Part shown: one piece after another, positions 26,934-35,363 of the stretch
How positions within the stretch are numbered: the stretch's first letter is position 1
Layout: every line of letters starts with the position of its first letter
Notes under the pieces: generated by a model
The model's input: only the letters and a program-made list of their open reading frames with translations
The model's database searches: none
Told to the model about the DNA's origin: nothing
Translations under genes and position numbers: made by a program
Origin: Aeromonas rivipollensis
GTDB taxonomy: Bacteria > Pseudomonadota > Gammaproteobacteria > Enterobacterales > Aeromonadaceae
Length of the DNA stretch: 64,000 nt
Assembly (NCBI RefSeq): GCF_010974825.1
Contig: NZ_JAAILA010000017.1
Location: 1 to 64,000 of the forward strand
Direction: 5' to 3'

Positions 26934-28190
26934 ATGAGTTCGCACATGCAACAATCTCAAAGCCGGTCGCTGGTCGACTGGCTTTCTTATTTGGAACAGA
27001 TCCACCCGGTCAACATCGACATGGGGCTGGAGCGGGTCGGCGCCGTCGCCCGGCGCATGGGTCTCACCAGGTTGCCGTTCAAGGTGATCACTGTGGCGGG
27101 CACCAACGGCAAGGGCTCCTCCTGTGCCATGGCCGCCAGCATACTGATGGCCGCCGGTTACAAGGTAGGGGTCTACTCCTCGCCGCACCTGCTGCGCTTT
27201 ACCGAGCGGGTGCGTATCGACGGGGCCGAGCTCTCTGACAGCGAGCACTGCGCCGCCTTTGCCGAGGTGGAAGCCGCTCGCGGCGAGATAGCGCTCACCT
27301 TCTTCGAGTTCGCCACCCTGGCGGGCCTGTGGCTCTTCTGCCGCGCCGCCCCCGACGTGCTGCTGCTGGAAGTGGGGCTGGGCGGCCGTCTCGACGCCAC
27401 CAATGTGGTGGAGTCCGATGTGGCCATGATCACCTCCATTGCGCTCGATCACTGCGACTGGCTCGGGGATACCCGAGAAGCTGTGGCAGTGGAAAAAGCC
27501 GGCGTCTACCGCGCAGGCAAACCCGCCATCAGCGGCGAGCCCAATCCCCCAGCGACCATAGCCTCAGAGGCGCAGCGCCTCGGTGCCTGTCTGCGTCAGG
27601 TCGGCCGCGACTTCCACGGCGATGAGCAGGATTCCGGTTGGGATTACCACGGCCTGAACCACTGGCTGGGGCTGCCCAAACCGGCCCTGCCGCTGATGAA
27701 CGCGGTGACCGTGCTGGCGGCGCTGGAATCCCTCGGTTTGCCGCTGGCGGAGTCCGCCATCCGTGAAGGGCTGGCCAATGCCCGGCTGGCGGGGCGGATG
27801 CAGCGGCTGCAAGACGAGCCGCTGGTCATCGTCGATGTGGCCCACAATCCCCATTCGGCGGCTTATCTGGCGAGCCAGCTGCGCCAGATCCCCGGCAAGG
27901 GCAAGCGCCGCGCCGTGGTCGGCATGCTGAAAGACAAGGACATGGCGGGGTCGCTCGCCGAACTCGATGGCCTCATCGACCAGTGGTTCCTGGCAAGCCT
28001 CACTGGTCCGCGCGCCGCCACTGCAGAGCAGCTTGTCGCCGCTCTCGGGGACGGGCAGGGCCCGGCGGCGACCTTTGACGGCGTGAGCGCGGCTTATCGG
28101 GCTGCCCTGGCCGCATCGAGTCCTGATGATATGGTCATCGTCTTTGGTTCGTTTTACACTGTCGCCGACGTGCTGGCGGCGAGCGCCTGA
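26934..28190 (+). CDS. folC: Bifunctional folylpolyglutamate/dihydrofolate synthase
   Basis: A 418-residue Mur-ligase-family enzyme that joins dihydropteroate to glutamate and then extends the glutamate tail of folates. The ATP loop VAGTNGKGSSCAMAASIL, the DATNVVESD motif, the ITSIALDHCDWLGDT segment and the C-terminal Mur-ligase domain (VDVAHNPHSAAYL) are present. It starts 2 bp after accD, as in many gamma-proteobacteria, and is followed by dedD. Confidence 0.96.
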   Translation: MSSHMQQSQSRSLVDWLSYLEQIHPVNIDMGLERVGAVARRMGLTRLPFKVITVAGTNGKGSSCAMAASILMAAGYKVGVYSSPHLLRFTERVRIDGAELSDSEHCAAFAEVEAARGEIALTFFEFATLAGLWLFCRAAPDVLLLEVGLGGRLDATNVVESDVAMITSIALDHCDWLGDTREAVAVEKAGVYRAGKPAISGEPNPPATIASEAQRLGACLRQVGRDFHGDEQDSGWDYHGLNHWLGLPKPALPLMNAVTVLAALESLGLPLAESAIREGLANARLAGRMQRLQDEPLVIVDVAHNPHSAAYLASQLRQIPGKGKRRAVVGMLKDKDMAGSLAELDGLIDQWFLASLTGPRAATAEQLVAALGDGQGPAATFDGVSAAYRAALAASSPDDMVIVFGSFYTVADVLAASA

Positions 28191-28221
28191 GCTGCCCGAC
28201 CTGCTCTTCGCATCGTCGATG

Positions 28222-28373
28222 TCCGCAAGATTGCAGTTGAGTTTAAGTGACATGGGTGGAAATTAACTTGGCTGCGAGGTTGCAAAACAGCATGGCTGCT
28301 GGGGACCGTTCATCGTGGATCTCCGCAAGATTGCAGTTGAGTTTAAGTAACATGGGTGGAAATTAACTTGGCT
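28222..28373 (+). repeat. 100-bp-offset tandem duplication of the dedD 5' region
   Basis: Bases 28222-28273 recur at 28322-28373 with a single mismatch (g/a). The unit includes the ribosome binding site (gggtgga), the TTG start and the first codons of dedD. Similarity continues more weakly for about 40 bp (ggggaccgt in both). Confidence 0.9.
28268..28366 (+). CDS. Echo leader ORF: partial duplicate of the dedD start, 32 codons
   Basis: The upstream copy keeps gggtgga and the TTG start. It reads MAARLQNSMAAGDRSS before leaving homology, against MASKFQNRLVGT in intact dedD. Its stop (TAA, 28364-28366) is one base before the dedD TTG, so ribosomes finishing it could reinitiate on dedD. I see no known domain. 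It may be a relic of unequal duplication or a translated leader; expression is not proven. Confidence 0.5.
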   Translation: MAARLQNSMAAGDRSSWISARLQLSLSNMGGN

Positions 28374-29135
28374 TCGAAGTTTCAAAACAGATTAGTGGGG
28401 ACCGTCATCCTGGTCGCCCTGGTTGTCATCTTTCTGCCGGACCTGATGGACGGCAACAAGCTGGAGCAGAAGGAAGAGGCGTTTGCCAAGATCCCACTGC
28501 GCCCTGAGCTTGAGCCAGCCAAGCCCGCCTTGCAGGTTTCTGCCGCCAGCACCCTGCCGGCCGATCACTTGGCGAGCCAGCAGCAGGCCTCTGCCGCCAC
28601 CCAGTGGCAGGTAGAAGAGATTGGGGATACGGTGACCCTGGCCGCCAATCAGGCCACTGCTGCCGCCCAGGCACAGCCAGCGACCCAGGTTGCAGCCAAG
28701 CCTGAGCCCAAACCCTTGCCCAAGCCCGAGGTGGTGGCCAAGAAACCGGTGGAGCAACCCAAGCCCAAGCCGGTGCCCCCCAAGCCGGTGGAGAGCAAGC
28801 CGCAGGTGGGTCAGATCAAGTCCATGGACGATCTCATTGCGAGCAAGATGACGACCCAGGCGGCGACCCCGGCACCCGCGGCGGCAGCCCCGGCCCAGGG
28901 CAGCTGGATCCTGCAGCTCGGCGCCTTCAAGAATGCTGACAGCGTCAATGCCCTGGTGGGCAAGCTGAGGGCGGCCGGCTACTCGGCCCAGACCTCGCCG
29001 AGAACCCCGGTGCAGGGGCAGATAAACCGGGTCTTTATTGGACCGGATGTCTCCAAGGCTAAGCTGCAGGGCATGCAGAGCAGGATAAGCCAGATGACGG
29101 GGCTGAGCGGCTCAGTGGTGGCCTACAACCCCTGA
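28368..29135 (+). CDS. dedD: Cell-division SPOR-domain protein DedD
   Basis: A 255-residue protein with an N-terminal membrane helix (VGTVILVALVVIFLPDLM), a Pro/Lys/Ala-rich periplasmic linker and a C-terminal SPOR domain (about 175-250, SWILQLGAFKNADSVNALV) that binds denuded septal peptidoglycan. It acts at the division septum. I choose the TTG at 28368, because homologues begin MASKFQNRLVGT and GGTGGA is correctly spaced; the GTG at 28356 lacks a site. The 5' end is duplicated just upstream. It closes the pdxB-to-dedD block. Confidence 0.92.
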   Translation: MASKFQNRLVGTVILVALVVIFLPDLMDGNKLEQKEEAFAKIPLRPELEPAKPALQVSAASTLPADHLASQQQASAATQWQVEEIGDTVTLAANQATAAAQAQPATQVAAKPEPKPLPKPEVVAKKPVEQPKPKPVPPKPVESKPQVGQIKSMDDLIASKMTTQAATPAPAAAAPAQGSWILQLGAFKNADSVNALVGKLRAAGYSAQTSPRTPVQGQINRVFIGPDVSKAKLQGMQSRISQMTGLSGSVVAYNP

Positions 29136-29160
29136 TGCGGGTTTGACGAACGCCGAACAA

Positions 29161-29204
29161 AAAAATACCGCGCCTCATTTCACAGATGGGCGCGGTATTT
29201 TTTT
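29161..29204. terminator. Bidirectional intrinsic terminator between dedD and tusE
   Basis: Stem ataccgcgcc / ggcgcggtat with flanking runs of A (left) and T (right), fit to end both convergent genes. Confidence 0.9.
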
Positions 29205-29246
29205 GGTACCCGTTCAGGGGCTCTCGGTGAGAGGCGGGGCGGGTTT

Positions 29247-29603
29247 TTAGATGCACTTCACCGGCTTGGGCAGGCCGGCAATCTTGGTGGCCTGCTTGGC
29301 AGGCCCCTCGGGGAACAGCTTGTAGAGGTAGCGGCTGTTGCCCTTCTCGGGGCCGTACTGCTTCTCCATCGCCTTGACCAGGGCGCGGATGGCGGGGGAG
29401 GTGTTGAACTCCAGATAGAAGGCCCGCACGAAGCGCACCACTTCCCAGTGCGGCTCCTCCAGCACTATGCCCTCCTGCTCGGCCAATACCAGCGCCAGCG
29501 CCTCGCTCCACTCTTCGCTGTGGCGCAGATAGCCCTTGGCATCGGTCTCGATGAGTTGGCCGTTGAAATGCAGCTGATGGTGTTCGGACGGGTGCTCGGA
29601 CAT
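29247..29603 (-). CDS. tusE: Sulfurtransferase TusE (DsrC family)
   Basis: A 118-residue DsrC/TusE protein. TusE accepts persulfide sulfur from TusBCD and passes it to MnmA for 2-thiouridine in tRNA. The [14 protein letters not shown] block, a conserved [18 protein letters not shown] region and the C-terminal PVKCI, whose penultimate cysteine carries the sulfur, are intact. The ATG at 29603 has GAGGAG upstream; longer in-frame starts lack support. It stands next to yccS and yccA; tusE and yccA are also neighbours in E. coli. Confidence 0.95.
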   Translation of the reverse strand: MSEHPSEHHQLHFNGQLIETDAKGYLRHSEEWSEALALVLAEQEGIVLEEPHWEVVRFVRAFYLEFNTSPAIRALVKAMEKQYGPEKGNSRYLYKLFPEGPAKQATKIAGLPKPVKCI

Positions 29604-29757
29604 GGAGGCTCCTCGGGCTGTCGGGATTGGGCGGGCATGGTAGCGCCTTGATCTTCGGCGAGCAACCGGCCAAGGCGCGCCTGGGCGCACAAATCACCGG
29701 GCAGGGTCGTCGCCCCGCCTGGAGAGCGCTATCTGGACTGCTGTCTTCCTTCACCCC

Positions 29758-31893
29758 TCAGGCGTTGCCTTGCCGGGTGAGCAGTTGGCCGTCGTTGGCC
29801 AGCATCAGCAACTCATCCGCCAGCTGGCTGATGAGATTGAGCTGCTGGGTCAGCATCAGCTGCTCCTCGCTGCTGTCCGGGGCTATGGCCGGGCATGATC
29901 CTTCGAGCTGGGCCGGCATCTCCCCCGCCAAATGGCCGGCGGCCCGCTCCAGGGTATGGCTGATGTGTCGGCTGATCTCGTCGAGCTCGGGGATGGGCTC
30001 GAGTTTGTCGCGATGGGCCCCGAGGGCCGAGATGTAGGAGAGCAGGGCATGGTTGCGCCAGGTGAGGGTGAAGCAGAGATCGAGGAAGCGGCGGCGCTTG
30101 CTCGGCTCCACCAGCATGCTCTGCCAGGCCATGGCCAGCTCGCTGTCGGCCAGGTGGGCACACTTGCGGGCCACCCGGTAGTCGAGGGACTCGTCGCGTT
30201 GGCGGTGCAGGCTGGCGAGCACAGCCGACAGGTAGCGGGCGTTGGCGGAGAGGGAGTTGGCAATCAGGGTCGGCAGCCGCTTGTATTGCCAGTCCGGCCA
30301 GAGCCAGGCCACCAGCGCGTAGGAGAGCAGGCAGCCGAGCAGGGTATCGAGCAGGCGCGGCCCCAGGATGGCGAAGCCGATGCCGTCCAGCAGGTTGAAC
30401 GCCATCAGCACATAGAGGGTGATGAAGCAGACGGCGGCGCTGTAGTTACTGCGCACCTGGGTGAAGAACAGGAAGGCGGCCAGCCCCATGATCCCCAGTT
30501 GCAGGTGCAGCTCGGGGAAGAGCCAGAGCACGGGCACGCCTATCAAGATGCCGGCGAAGGTGCCGAGCATCCGCTGCACCAGACGGCGCCGGGTGGCGCT
30601 GTAGCTGGGCTGACAGACGAACAGCACCGTCAGTAGTATCCAGTAGCCCTTGTCCAGACTGAACGCCTGCAAGATGCCGTAACCCACCACCAGGCCCAGC
30701 GACAGCCGCAGGGCGTGGCGAAACACCATGGAGTTCGGGGTCAGGTGCTGCTTGAGCAGGGCCAGCAGCGGCAAGGAGGCAGGCCTCGCCAGGGGCGGCA
30801 GGCTGGTGGGAGGGGAGGCGGGGTTTTGCAGCTCCTCGGCGCTGGCCAGCAGCTCGTTGATGCTGGAGAGATTGCGGCGCAGGAACTTCATCGGCGTCAG
30901 CAGAGTCTTGGGATAGTGCTGCTTGAGATGGGTGAACTCCAGCTGGTCGCCAAGGGCCTCCAGGGTCCAGTGGATGCGCTTGTGATGGGCATAGGGCTTG
31001 TGCACCAGGATGGCGTAACCGAGCCGCTGGCACGCCTCTGAGAGCTGCAGGAACACCTCCTGGAAGCCGTCGAGGACTATGCCCTGCTTGAGCTCGGCCT
31101 CCAGCTTGCTGTAGGGGTAGTGGCTGGAGGTGGCCCGCTCCTGGATCTCCAGTGCCAGCAGGTAGAGCCGCAGCAGGCCGGCGAGCTCGGGCGCCGCCTG
31201 ATGGCGGGTACTGAGGCGGGCGTTGAGCGCCGTCTTGGTCAGGTTGAGGGCATTGACCAGGTTGATGTTGAGCTGGGCCAGGTTGTGGCGAATGGCCTGG
31301 GCGTCGTGCTCGTCCGCCGGGAAGAAGCGGGATTTTTCCAGCAGGTAGCGGCCGAGGGCGAAATAGCTCTGGGCGAGCTGCTCGTGCAGTGTCTTGTAGG
31401 GCAGCAGCCAGAGCCAGACCAGCGACACCAGGCCGTACCAGAGGGCGCCGGCACCGAGCGCCAGCGGCTGGTAGAAGAGATCCGGCGCCTTGGCGGCCCC
31501 CAGCATGGTGTAGATGGCGATAAGCAGGGAGCCGAAGCTGATGGTGGCGTAGCGCTGCCCCAGCGCCCCCACCATCACGAAGATGAAGGTGGAACCCGCG
31601 AGCCCAAGGGCAAACAGCCAGGGGGTGGGGAAGAGGTACTGCACGCACAGGGAGGCAAACAGGAAACAGACCAGCGTCATGGCGAGGTTCTTGACCCGGC
31701 CCCACAGGCTGTCATCTGTCTCGGCGATGGCCCCCGCCACTACCCCGAGGGAGAGCAGCACGGTGAGCTGGATGTCCCCTGTGACCAGGGCGAAGGCGAG
31801 CAGCCCCAGGATGGCCAGCAGCACCTTGAGAGCGAAGTAGATGTGGCTGTCGGTCAGCAGACGGCGCAGCAAACTGGAGAAGTCCATGGGCAT
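29758..31893 (-). CDS. yccS: YccS/FUSC-family inner-membrane protein
   Basis: A 711-residue protein with two blocks of about six membrane helices (about residues 20-165 and 385-520) separated by soluble alpha-helical regions, the architecture of E. coli YccS and of the FUSC/aromatic acid efflux superfamily. Function is unproven; an efflux or envelope role is usually assumed. I start at MPMDFSSLLRRLLTDSH (31893), which has AAGGGTGG upstream; an in-frame start four codons earlier is possible. Two tandem copies of this 5' end precede it, so the start was judged from the intact frame. Confidence 0.9.
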   Translation of the reverse strand: MPMDFSSLLRRLLTDSHIYFALKVLLAILGLLAFALVTGDIQLTVLLSLGVVAGAIAETDDSLWGRVKNLAMTLVCFLFASLCVQYLFPTPWLFALGLAGSTFIFVMVGALGQRYATISFGSLLIAIYTMLGAAKAPDLFYQPLALGAGALWYGLVSLVWLWLLPYKTLHEQLAQSYFALGRYLLEKSRFFPADEHDAQAIRHNLAQLNINLVNALNLTKTALNARLSTRHQAAPELAGLLRLYLLALEIQERATSSHYPYSKLEAELKQGIVLDGFQEVFLQLSEACQRLGYAILVHKPYAHHKRIHWTLEALGDQLEFTHLKQHYPKTLLTPMKFLRRNLSSINELLASAEELQNPASPPTSLPPLARPASLPLLALLKQHLTPNSMVFRHALRLSLGLVVGYGILQAFSLDKGYWILLTVLFVCQPSYSATRRRLVQRMLGTFAGILIGVPVLWLFPELHLQLGIMGLAAFLFFTQVRSNYSAAVCFITLYVLMAFNLLDGIGFAILGPRLLDTLLGCLLSYALVAWLWPDWQYKRLPTLIANSLSANARYLSAVLASLHRQRDESLDYRVARKCAHLADSELAMAWQSMLVEPSKRRRFLDLCFTLTWRNHALLSYISALGAHRDKLEPIPELDEISRHISHTLERAAGHLAGEMPAQLEGSCPAIAPDSSEEQLMLTQQLNLISQLADELLMLANDGQLLTRQGNA

Positions 31894-32101
31894 GCTAGGC
31901 ACCACCCTTGAGCGAAATGAAATGGATATGGCTGTCGGTCAGCAGGCGACGCAGCAAACTGGAGAAGTCCATGGGCATGCCAGGCTCACCCTTGAGCGAA
32001 GTGGAAACGATGTGGCTGTCGGCTAGCAAGCGGCGCAGCAGGCCGGAGAAATCCATGGGCATGGGATAGACGCAACCCTTGAGCGAAACGAAAGCGACAG
32101 C
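31824..32101 (-). repeat. Triplicated yccS 5' end (85- and 84-bp units plus partial fourth)
   Basis: Reading leftward, units with ATG at 32062, 31978 and 31893 each contain AAGGGTG/T, MPMDFS(S/G)LLRRLL(T/A)DSH and a CTCAAGG-containing tail. Unit spacing is 84 then 85 bp. A partial unit tail lies at 32077-32101. Most differences between copies are synonymous. Confidence 0.92.
31895..32062 (-). CDS. Echo leader ORF: two in-frame copies of the YccS N-terminus, 55 codons
   Basis: From ATG 32062 the frame reads a 28-residue unit (MPMDFSGLLRRLLADSH...), then a second 27-residue unit starting at ATG 31978 (MPMDFSSLLRRLLTDSH...). It ends with TAG one base before the yccS ATG. Both starts have ribosome binding sites. 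Between the second unit and the gene, all three differences in the first 18 codons are synonymous. That supports a translated leader over a decaying fragment, but expression is unproven and the peptide has no known domain. Confidence 0.6.
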   Translation of the reverse strand: MPMDFSGLLRRLLADSHIVSTSLKGEPGMPMDFSSLLRRLLTDSHIHFISLKGGA

Positions 32102-32118
32102 ATAACCCGTCGACAACG

Positions 32119-32148
32119 AAGTGGCCCTGATTTGGATCAGGGCCACTT
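32119..32148. other. 12-bp-stem hairpin between yccA and the yccS leader
   Basis: Perfect stem aagtggccctga / tcagggccactt with a 6-nt loop and only short T/A runs. It could be a second terminator of yccA or a structure in the yccS leader. Confidence 0.5.
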
Positions 32149-32196
32149 TGCTTCATATCCTTGATTTGCAACTTATCCTGACAGAAAGAGGTGTCA

Positions 32197-32225
32197 ATAA
32201 AAACCCCGCCGAAGCGGGGTTTTTC
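32197..32225. terminator. Intrinsic terminator of yccA
   Basis: Stem aaaaccccgc / gcggggtttt with a cgaa tetraloop, directly after the yccA stop in the leftward direction; A and T runs allow both orientations. Confidence 0.9.
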
Positions 32226-32226
32226 A

Positions 32227-32883
32227 TCAGTTGCGGTTGCCGCCAAGCAGGCTCAGCAGACTCAGGAAGATGTTGTAGATGGAGACATACAGAGTCACGG
32301 TGGCGGAGATGTAGTTGGTCTCGCCGCCGCGCACTATCTGCTGGGTGGTCAGCAGGATGGCACCGGAGGAGAACAGCATGAACATGGCGGACAGGGCCAG
32401 GCTCAGGGCGCTCATCTGCAGGAAGATGTTGGCGACCATGGCCACCAGCAGCACCCAGAAACCGACGAACAGCATGCCGCCGATGAAGGAGAGGTCACGC
32501 TTGGTGGTCAGGGCATAGGCCGACAGACCGAAGAAGGTGAGCGCCGTGCCGCCGAGCGCGGTCATCACTATCTCGCCACCACCATTGTTCATGTACATGT
32601 TGATGATGGGGCCCAGGCTGTAGCCCAGCAGGCCGGTCAGGGCGAAGGTGAACACCAGCCCCATGCCGTTGTCACGGTTCTTCTCGGTCAGGAACATCAG
32701 ACCATAGACACCGATGAGGAACACGGCCCAGTGCAGGGGCGGCATGTTCATCACGGTGGCGACCCCGGCCACCACGGCAGAGAAGCCAAGAGTGAGGGAG
32801 AGCAGCATATAGGTGTTGCGCAGCACCTTGTTGGTGTCACGCGCGGCACTCTGGGTGCCAGTGTAGATAGAACGGGTATCCAT
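32227..32883 (-). CDS. yccA: BAX inhibitor-1 family inner-membrane protein YccA
   Basis: A 218-residue protein with seven predicted membrane helices, close to E. coli YccA: TNKVLRNTYMLLSLTL, GLMFLTEKNRDN, GGTALTFFGLSAYALTTKRD and ETNYISATVTLYVSIYNIFLSLL. E. coli YccA binds FtsH and tempers its proteolysis of membrane proteins such as SecY. The ATG at 32883 has AGAGGAC upstream; a start 32 codons earlier is unsupported. It ends directly at a strong terminator. Confidence 0.94.
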   Translation of the reverse strand: MDTRSIYTGTQSAARDTNKVLRNTYMLLSLTLGFSAVVAGVATVMNMPPLHWAVFLIGVYGLMFLTEKNRDNGMGLVFTFALTGLLGYSLGPIINMYMNNGGGEIVMTALGGTALTFFGLSAYALTTKRDLSFIGGMLFVGFWVLLVAMVANIFLQMSALSLALSAMFMLFSSGAILLTTQQIVRGGETNYISATVTLYVSIYNIFLSLLSLLGGNRN

Positions 32884-33110
32884 CTTGGTGTCCTCTTGAT
32901 TTCCGGGGTGAGGCGGCAGATTCCGCTTCGTTAACGCATTGTATGCACTGAATGTGTGGATGACGAGCGCTGATTTCAAGCGCCCCCCAACTGTGTCGGC
33001 CTCTACTATTCCAGAGCAAAGATGTATTGCGCATGAACAAGAGGATGAAGCAGCACGAGCGGCAAGGGGCGGATGGATTTGCAGACCTTGGTGCCGGCTG
33101 GCTGCGGCGG

Positions 33111-33262
33111 CTACTCAGTTTGCGCCCGCCCGTGCCGGGTGACCTGTCTGGGCGAATAGCCAAACAGCTTGCGAAACGCCGTGATGAAGTTCGCGACATG
33201 GCTGTAACCCGCGTGCTCGGCGGCCTCCTGCAGGGAGATGCTGCGCTTATCGAGCGGGCCTT
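33111..33262 (-). pseudogene. C-terminal remnant of an AraC-family regulator
   Basis: The leftward frame ending at 33111 encodes the second helix-turn-helix of an AraC regulator (ISLQEAAEHAGYSHVANF, then FRKLFGYSPRQV). Upstream of about 33262 the homology stops and the sequence becomes the coding strand of another gene on the plus strand. The sensor domain, first helix and start codon are absent, so this is a fragment, not a functional regulator. Confidence 0.72.
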
Positions 33263-33746
33263 GCTTGCCCCGCTCAAGCACCCCGCCTCGCTGTTTGTGG
33301 CTGTGGCCAACAACCCCTTCACGCCGGGAGTTGGTCGATCCGAGTTTCACCGGGATCAGTTGCGGCAGTTTGCCCGCAGCGTGGCGGCGCGCCCCGGTTA
33401 CAACCTGCACGTCACCAGCCGCTACTTCGAGGAAGAAGACCACCACTCTGTCTATCACCTGGCGGTCTATCAGGGGTTGCAGCAGCTGTTTCGGGGCTAC
33501 CGGCTGGATCTGACCCCGGGCCTCTTCAGCCGGCAGGCTGTCATCGCCCACTACGAGGCCCTGAACCGGCGGCTTGGCAGCCAGCTTCGCCCCCAGAAGG
33601 AGAGCCTGCTGACTATCAGGGAGAAGGGCGAGCGCTGGCCCCAGATGCAGCTCTCCGTGGCCGACGCCGACGCGCTGCTGGAACACTATTACGGGCAATG
33701 GGCAGGGGATGGGCAATCAATAAGGGTAATGAAGGCGGGCAGTTAA
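33263..33746 (+). pseudogene. C-terminal remnant of an alpha/beta hydrolase (esterase-like)
   Basis: Strong GC-rich codon bias on the plus strand begins near 33265. The product has a segment YFEEEDHHSVYHLAVYQGLQ, resembling the catalytic-histidine region of COG2819/IroE-like alpha/beta hydrolases. The N-terminal part with nucleophile and oxyanion hole is missing, and no ribosome binding site precedes the possible GTG starts at 33297 or 33303. The family call is inference from one motif. Confidence 0.5.
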
Positions 33747-34834
33747 GGTGGAGAGTGAAGGCGAAGAGTGAAGGTGAAGAGTGGAGGCGGACAGCGACGC
33801 TCTGCGGGGCTGGGCCCGGCCATTTTCGGGTGGCCGTTTGCACGCAACCGGGCGCGGGATCCGGCCTTCTTGTCTTGTCGGATGGCGCCAGGACAGGCGC
33901 CGCTTCACTCATAGACCTGGCCGAGGTTGCCCGAGGTTGCTGTGTCGGCCGCTCCCCGCATAGGCCGCTTGGCCTGCTGCTCCGACAGACCCGCAAAGGA
34001 CCTTTTTCTTGTCGGCGCCCATCACCCAGGTGCAACCGACGTGTAAATGCAGAGCGATGAGGGTCCTGCTCTCTCACGCCATGGGCTCGTTCGATCGCCC
34101 AATCTCGCCTCACCGCTCCCCCAGTGGATGTCGCCTGAAGCCGTTTTAGTACGAACCGCTGTATGGCGTCATGCTGGGAAGAAACTCGCCAGCGGGCCCC
34201 GGAGATGGAGGACAAGAACAGCCGCAAGCGATGGAGAAAGGAAAATGGGTGGTGGTGCAGGTTATTGAGTCTGTCGAATTAAGGCCTCAAATGCTCCCTC
34301 ATTCTGAAACGATAAATTATATTGGAAAAGTGTTATTTAAATGTAAATCAATAATAAACCAATCATTATATCCATGAGCCAGCTTCTGAATATCTTAATT
34401 TAAATTTCATTAAGTCAGGGTTCAGTTGTTACTGATAAAAAAAGTTTTTTTTATAATCGCAAACGTTTTTTTATCGGCCAATCTCGATCGAATATATCGA
34501 GGGATCGTTCCCATGAACGGATTATCTGTCGCCGCCAATGATGCATTTGGATTTTAATGCTGTTTTTAATGCTCTTGTGGTTTTTTGATCTGTGTACTTG
34601 TCTTTTAATCCATCTATTTGATGGATATTATGTGGACGTCAGAGTTTAATGCTGTTTACGAGCCTCGATTGGAGTTATTTCAATCGAGGTGAGGGCATGA
34701 ATTGGAACTCTCATATTGTCACCGAATTCATGTCGTCTAGATTGTGCTACCGGGTACGATTTTGGCGGAGCTTACCCCCTTGTTGCCAGTTTTCGGTGCG
34801 CATCCATCGATAATGGGTATGGGAATGAATCACT
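33747..34834. other. Gene-free stretch, GC-rich then AT-rich
   Basis: About 1.1 kb. 33747-33790 holds short purine-rich direct repeats (gtgaaggcgaagagtgaagg type). 33800-34250 is GC-rich with no credible gene. 34270-34830 is strongly AT-rich, marking the start of the fimbrial island. The element ttaatgctgttt occurs at 34554 and again at 34646, with a related ttaatgctcttg at 34566. GATC sites lie near 34486 and 34503. It probably carries the promoter and long leader of the RfaH-like gene. Confidence 0.5.
34663..34689 (+). other. Leader hairpin upstream of the RfaH-like gene
   Basis: Perfect 9-bp stem cctcgattg / caatcgagg with a 9-nt loop and no T-run, about 150 bp before the RfaH-like start; possible leader-RNA structure. 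Confidence 0.45.
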
Positions 34835-35338
34835 GTGGAACGATGGTATCTGGCCTGTCACAAGACAGGGAAACATAATGCACTCAGGGTTAAAGCATTT
34901 CTGGCACATCTGAATATTGAGGTGCTGATACCCCAGATTCGCATGCATCAGCCGAGGCTGGATCGCCCTGGTCAAATAAGGTCCGTTTGGGAGCCATTAT
35001 TTCCAGGCTATCTTTTCATTCACTTCGATCCTGAGACACACCATACGTCGAAAGTGTCGGCTTGCCCTGGCTTGAGCCACCTTGTGCGGTTTGGCGGGGT
35101 GATAAATCCTCTGCACGAGGCCGTGGTCGATGAGGTCCTGCAGTTGGTGTTGACGGTAAATGTGGAGGCAGACGAGTCGATAAAGCAGCTCGTGAGCCCT
35201 GAGCCCCAGGCTCAAAAAGCACCAGCCTTGACGGAGTCACAACGCAGGCAGATAAGGCGGGTGATGGCGGAAAAAAATGGGGTGACACGTTCGGCACTTT
35301 TTTATGCATTTGTCGAGGCGAGTCGATGCTGCCCCTGA
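34835..35338 (+). CDS. NusG-paralogue antiterminator, RfaH-like
   Basis: A 167-residue protein whose first 110 residues match the NGN domain of NusG paralogues: WYLACHKTGKHNALRVKAFL, then LFPGYLFIHFDP and CPGLSHLVRFGG. The C-terminal part differs from the canonical KOW domain, as in several specialised RfaH-like proteins. Such proteins ride RNA polymerase and allow long AT-rich operons to be transcribed past terminators. It sits upstream of the fimbrial genes, so antitermination of that operon is the natural hypothesis. The start is GTG with a weak site. I found no classic ops sequence. Confidence 0.8.
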   Translation: MERWYLACHKTGKHNALRVKAFLAHLNIEVLIPQIRMHQPRLDRPGQIRSVWEPLFPGYLFIHFDPETHHTSKVSACPGLSHLVRFGGVINPLHEAVVDEVLQLVLTVNVEADESIKQLVSPEPQAQKAPALTESQRRQIRRVMAEKNGVTRSALFYAFVEASRCCP

Positions 35339-35363
35339 CAATTGAAGTTATATAGCTGATTAG

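Noticed and set aside
28222-32101. Assembly error as the cause of the tandem 5' duplications
   Set aside because: The copies differ at several positions, mostly in codon-aware ways, and unit lengths differ between loci, which is not expected from collapsed or duplicated reads. Long reads would settle it.
32119-32148. Mobile-element terminal repeat
   Set aside because: A single hairpin with no transposase or second copy; more likely a terminator or leader structure.
33027-33262. Long plus-strand reading frame opening at 33027
   Set aside because: Its first part is antisense to the AraC helix-turn-helix remnant and has no coding bias on this strand; only the part after about 33263 looks coding.
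34270-34834. ops element expected for RfaH-type recruitment
   Set aside because: No sequence close to the canonical GGCGGTAGCGT was found in the leader.
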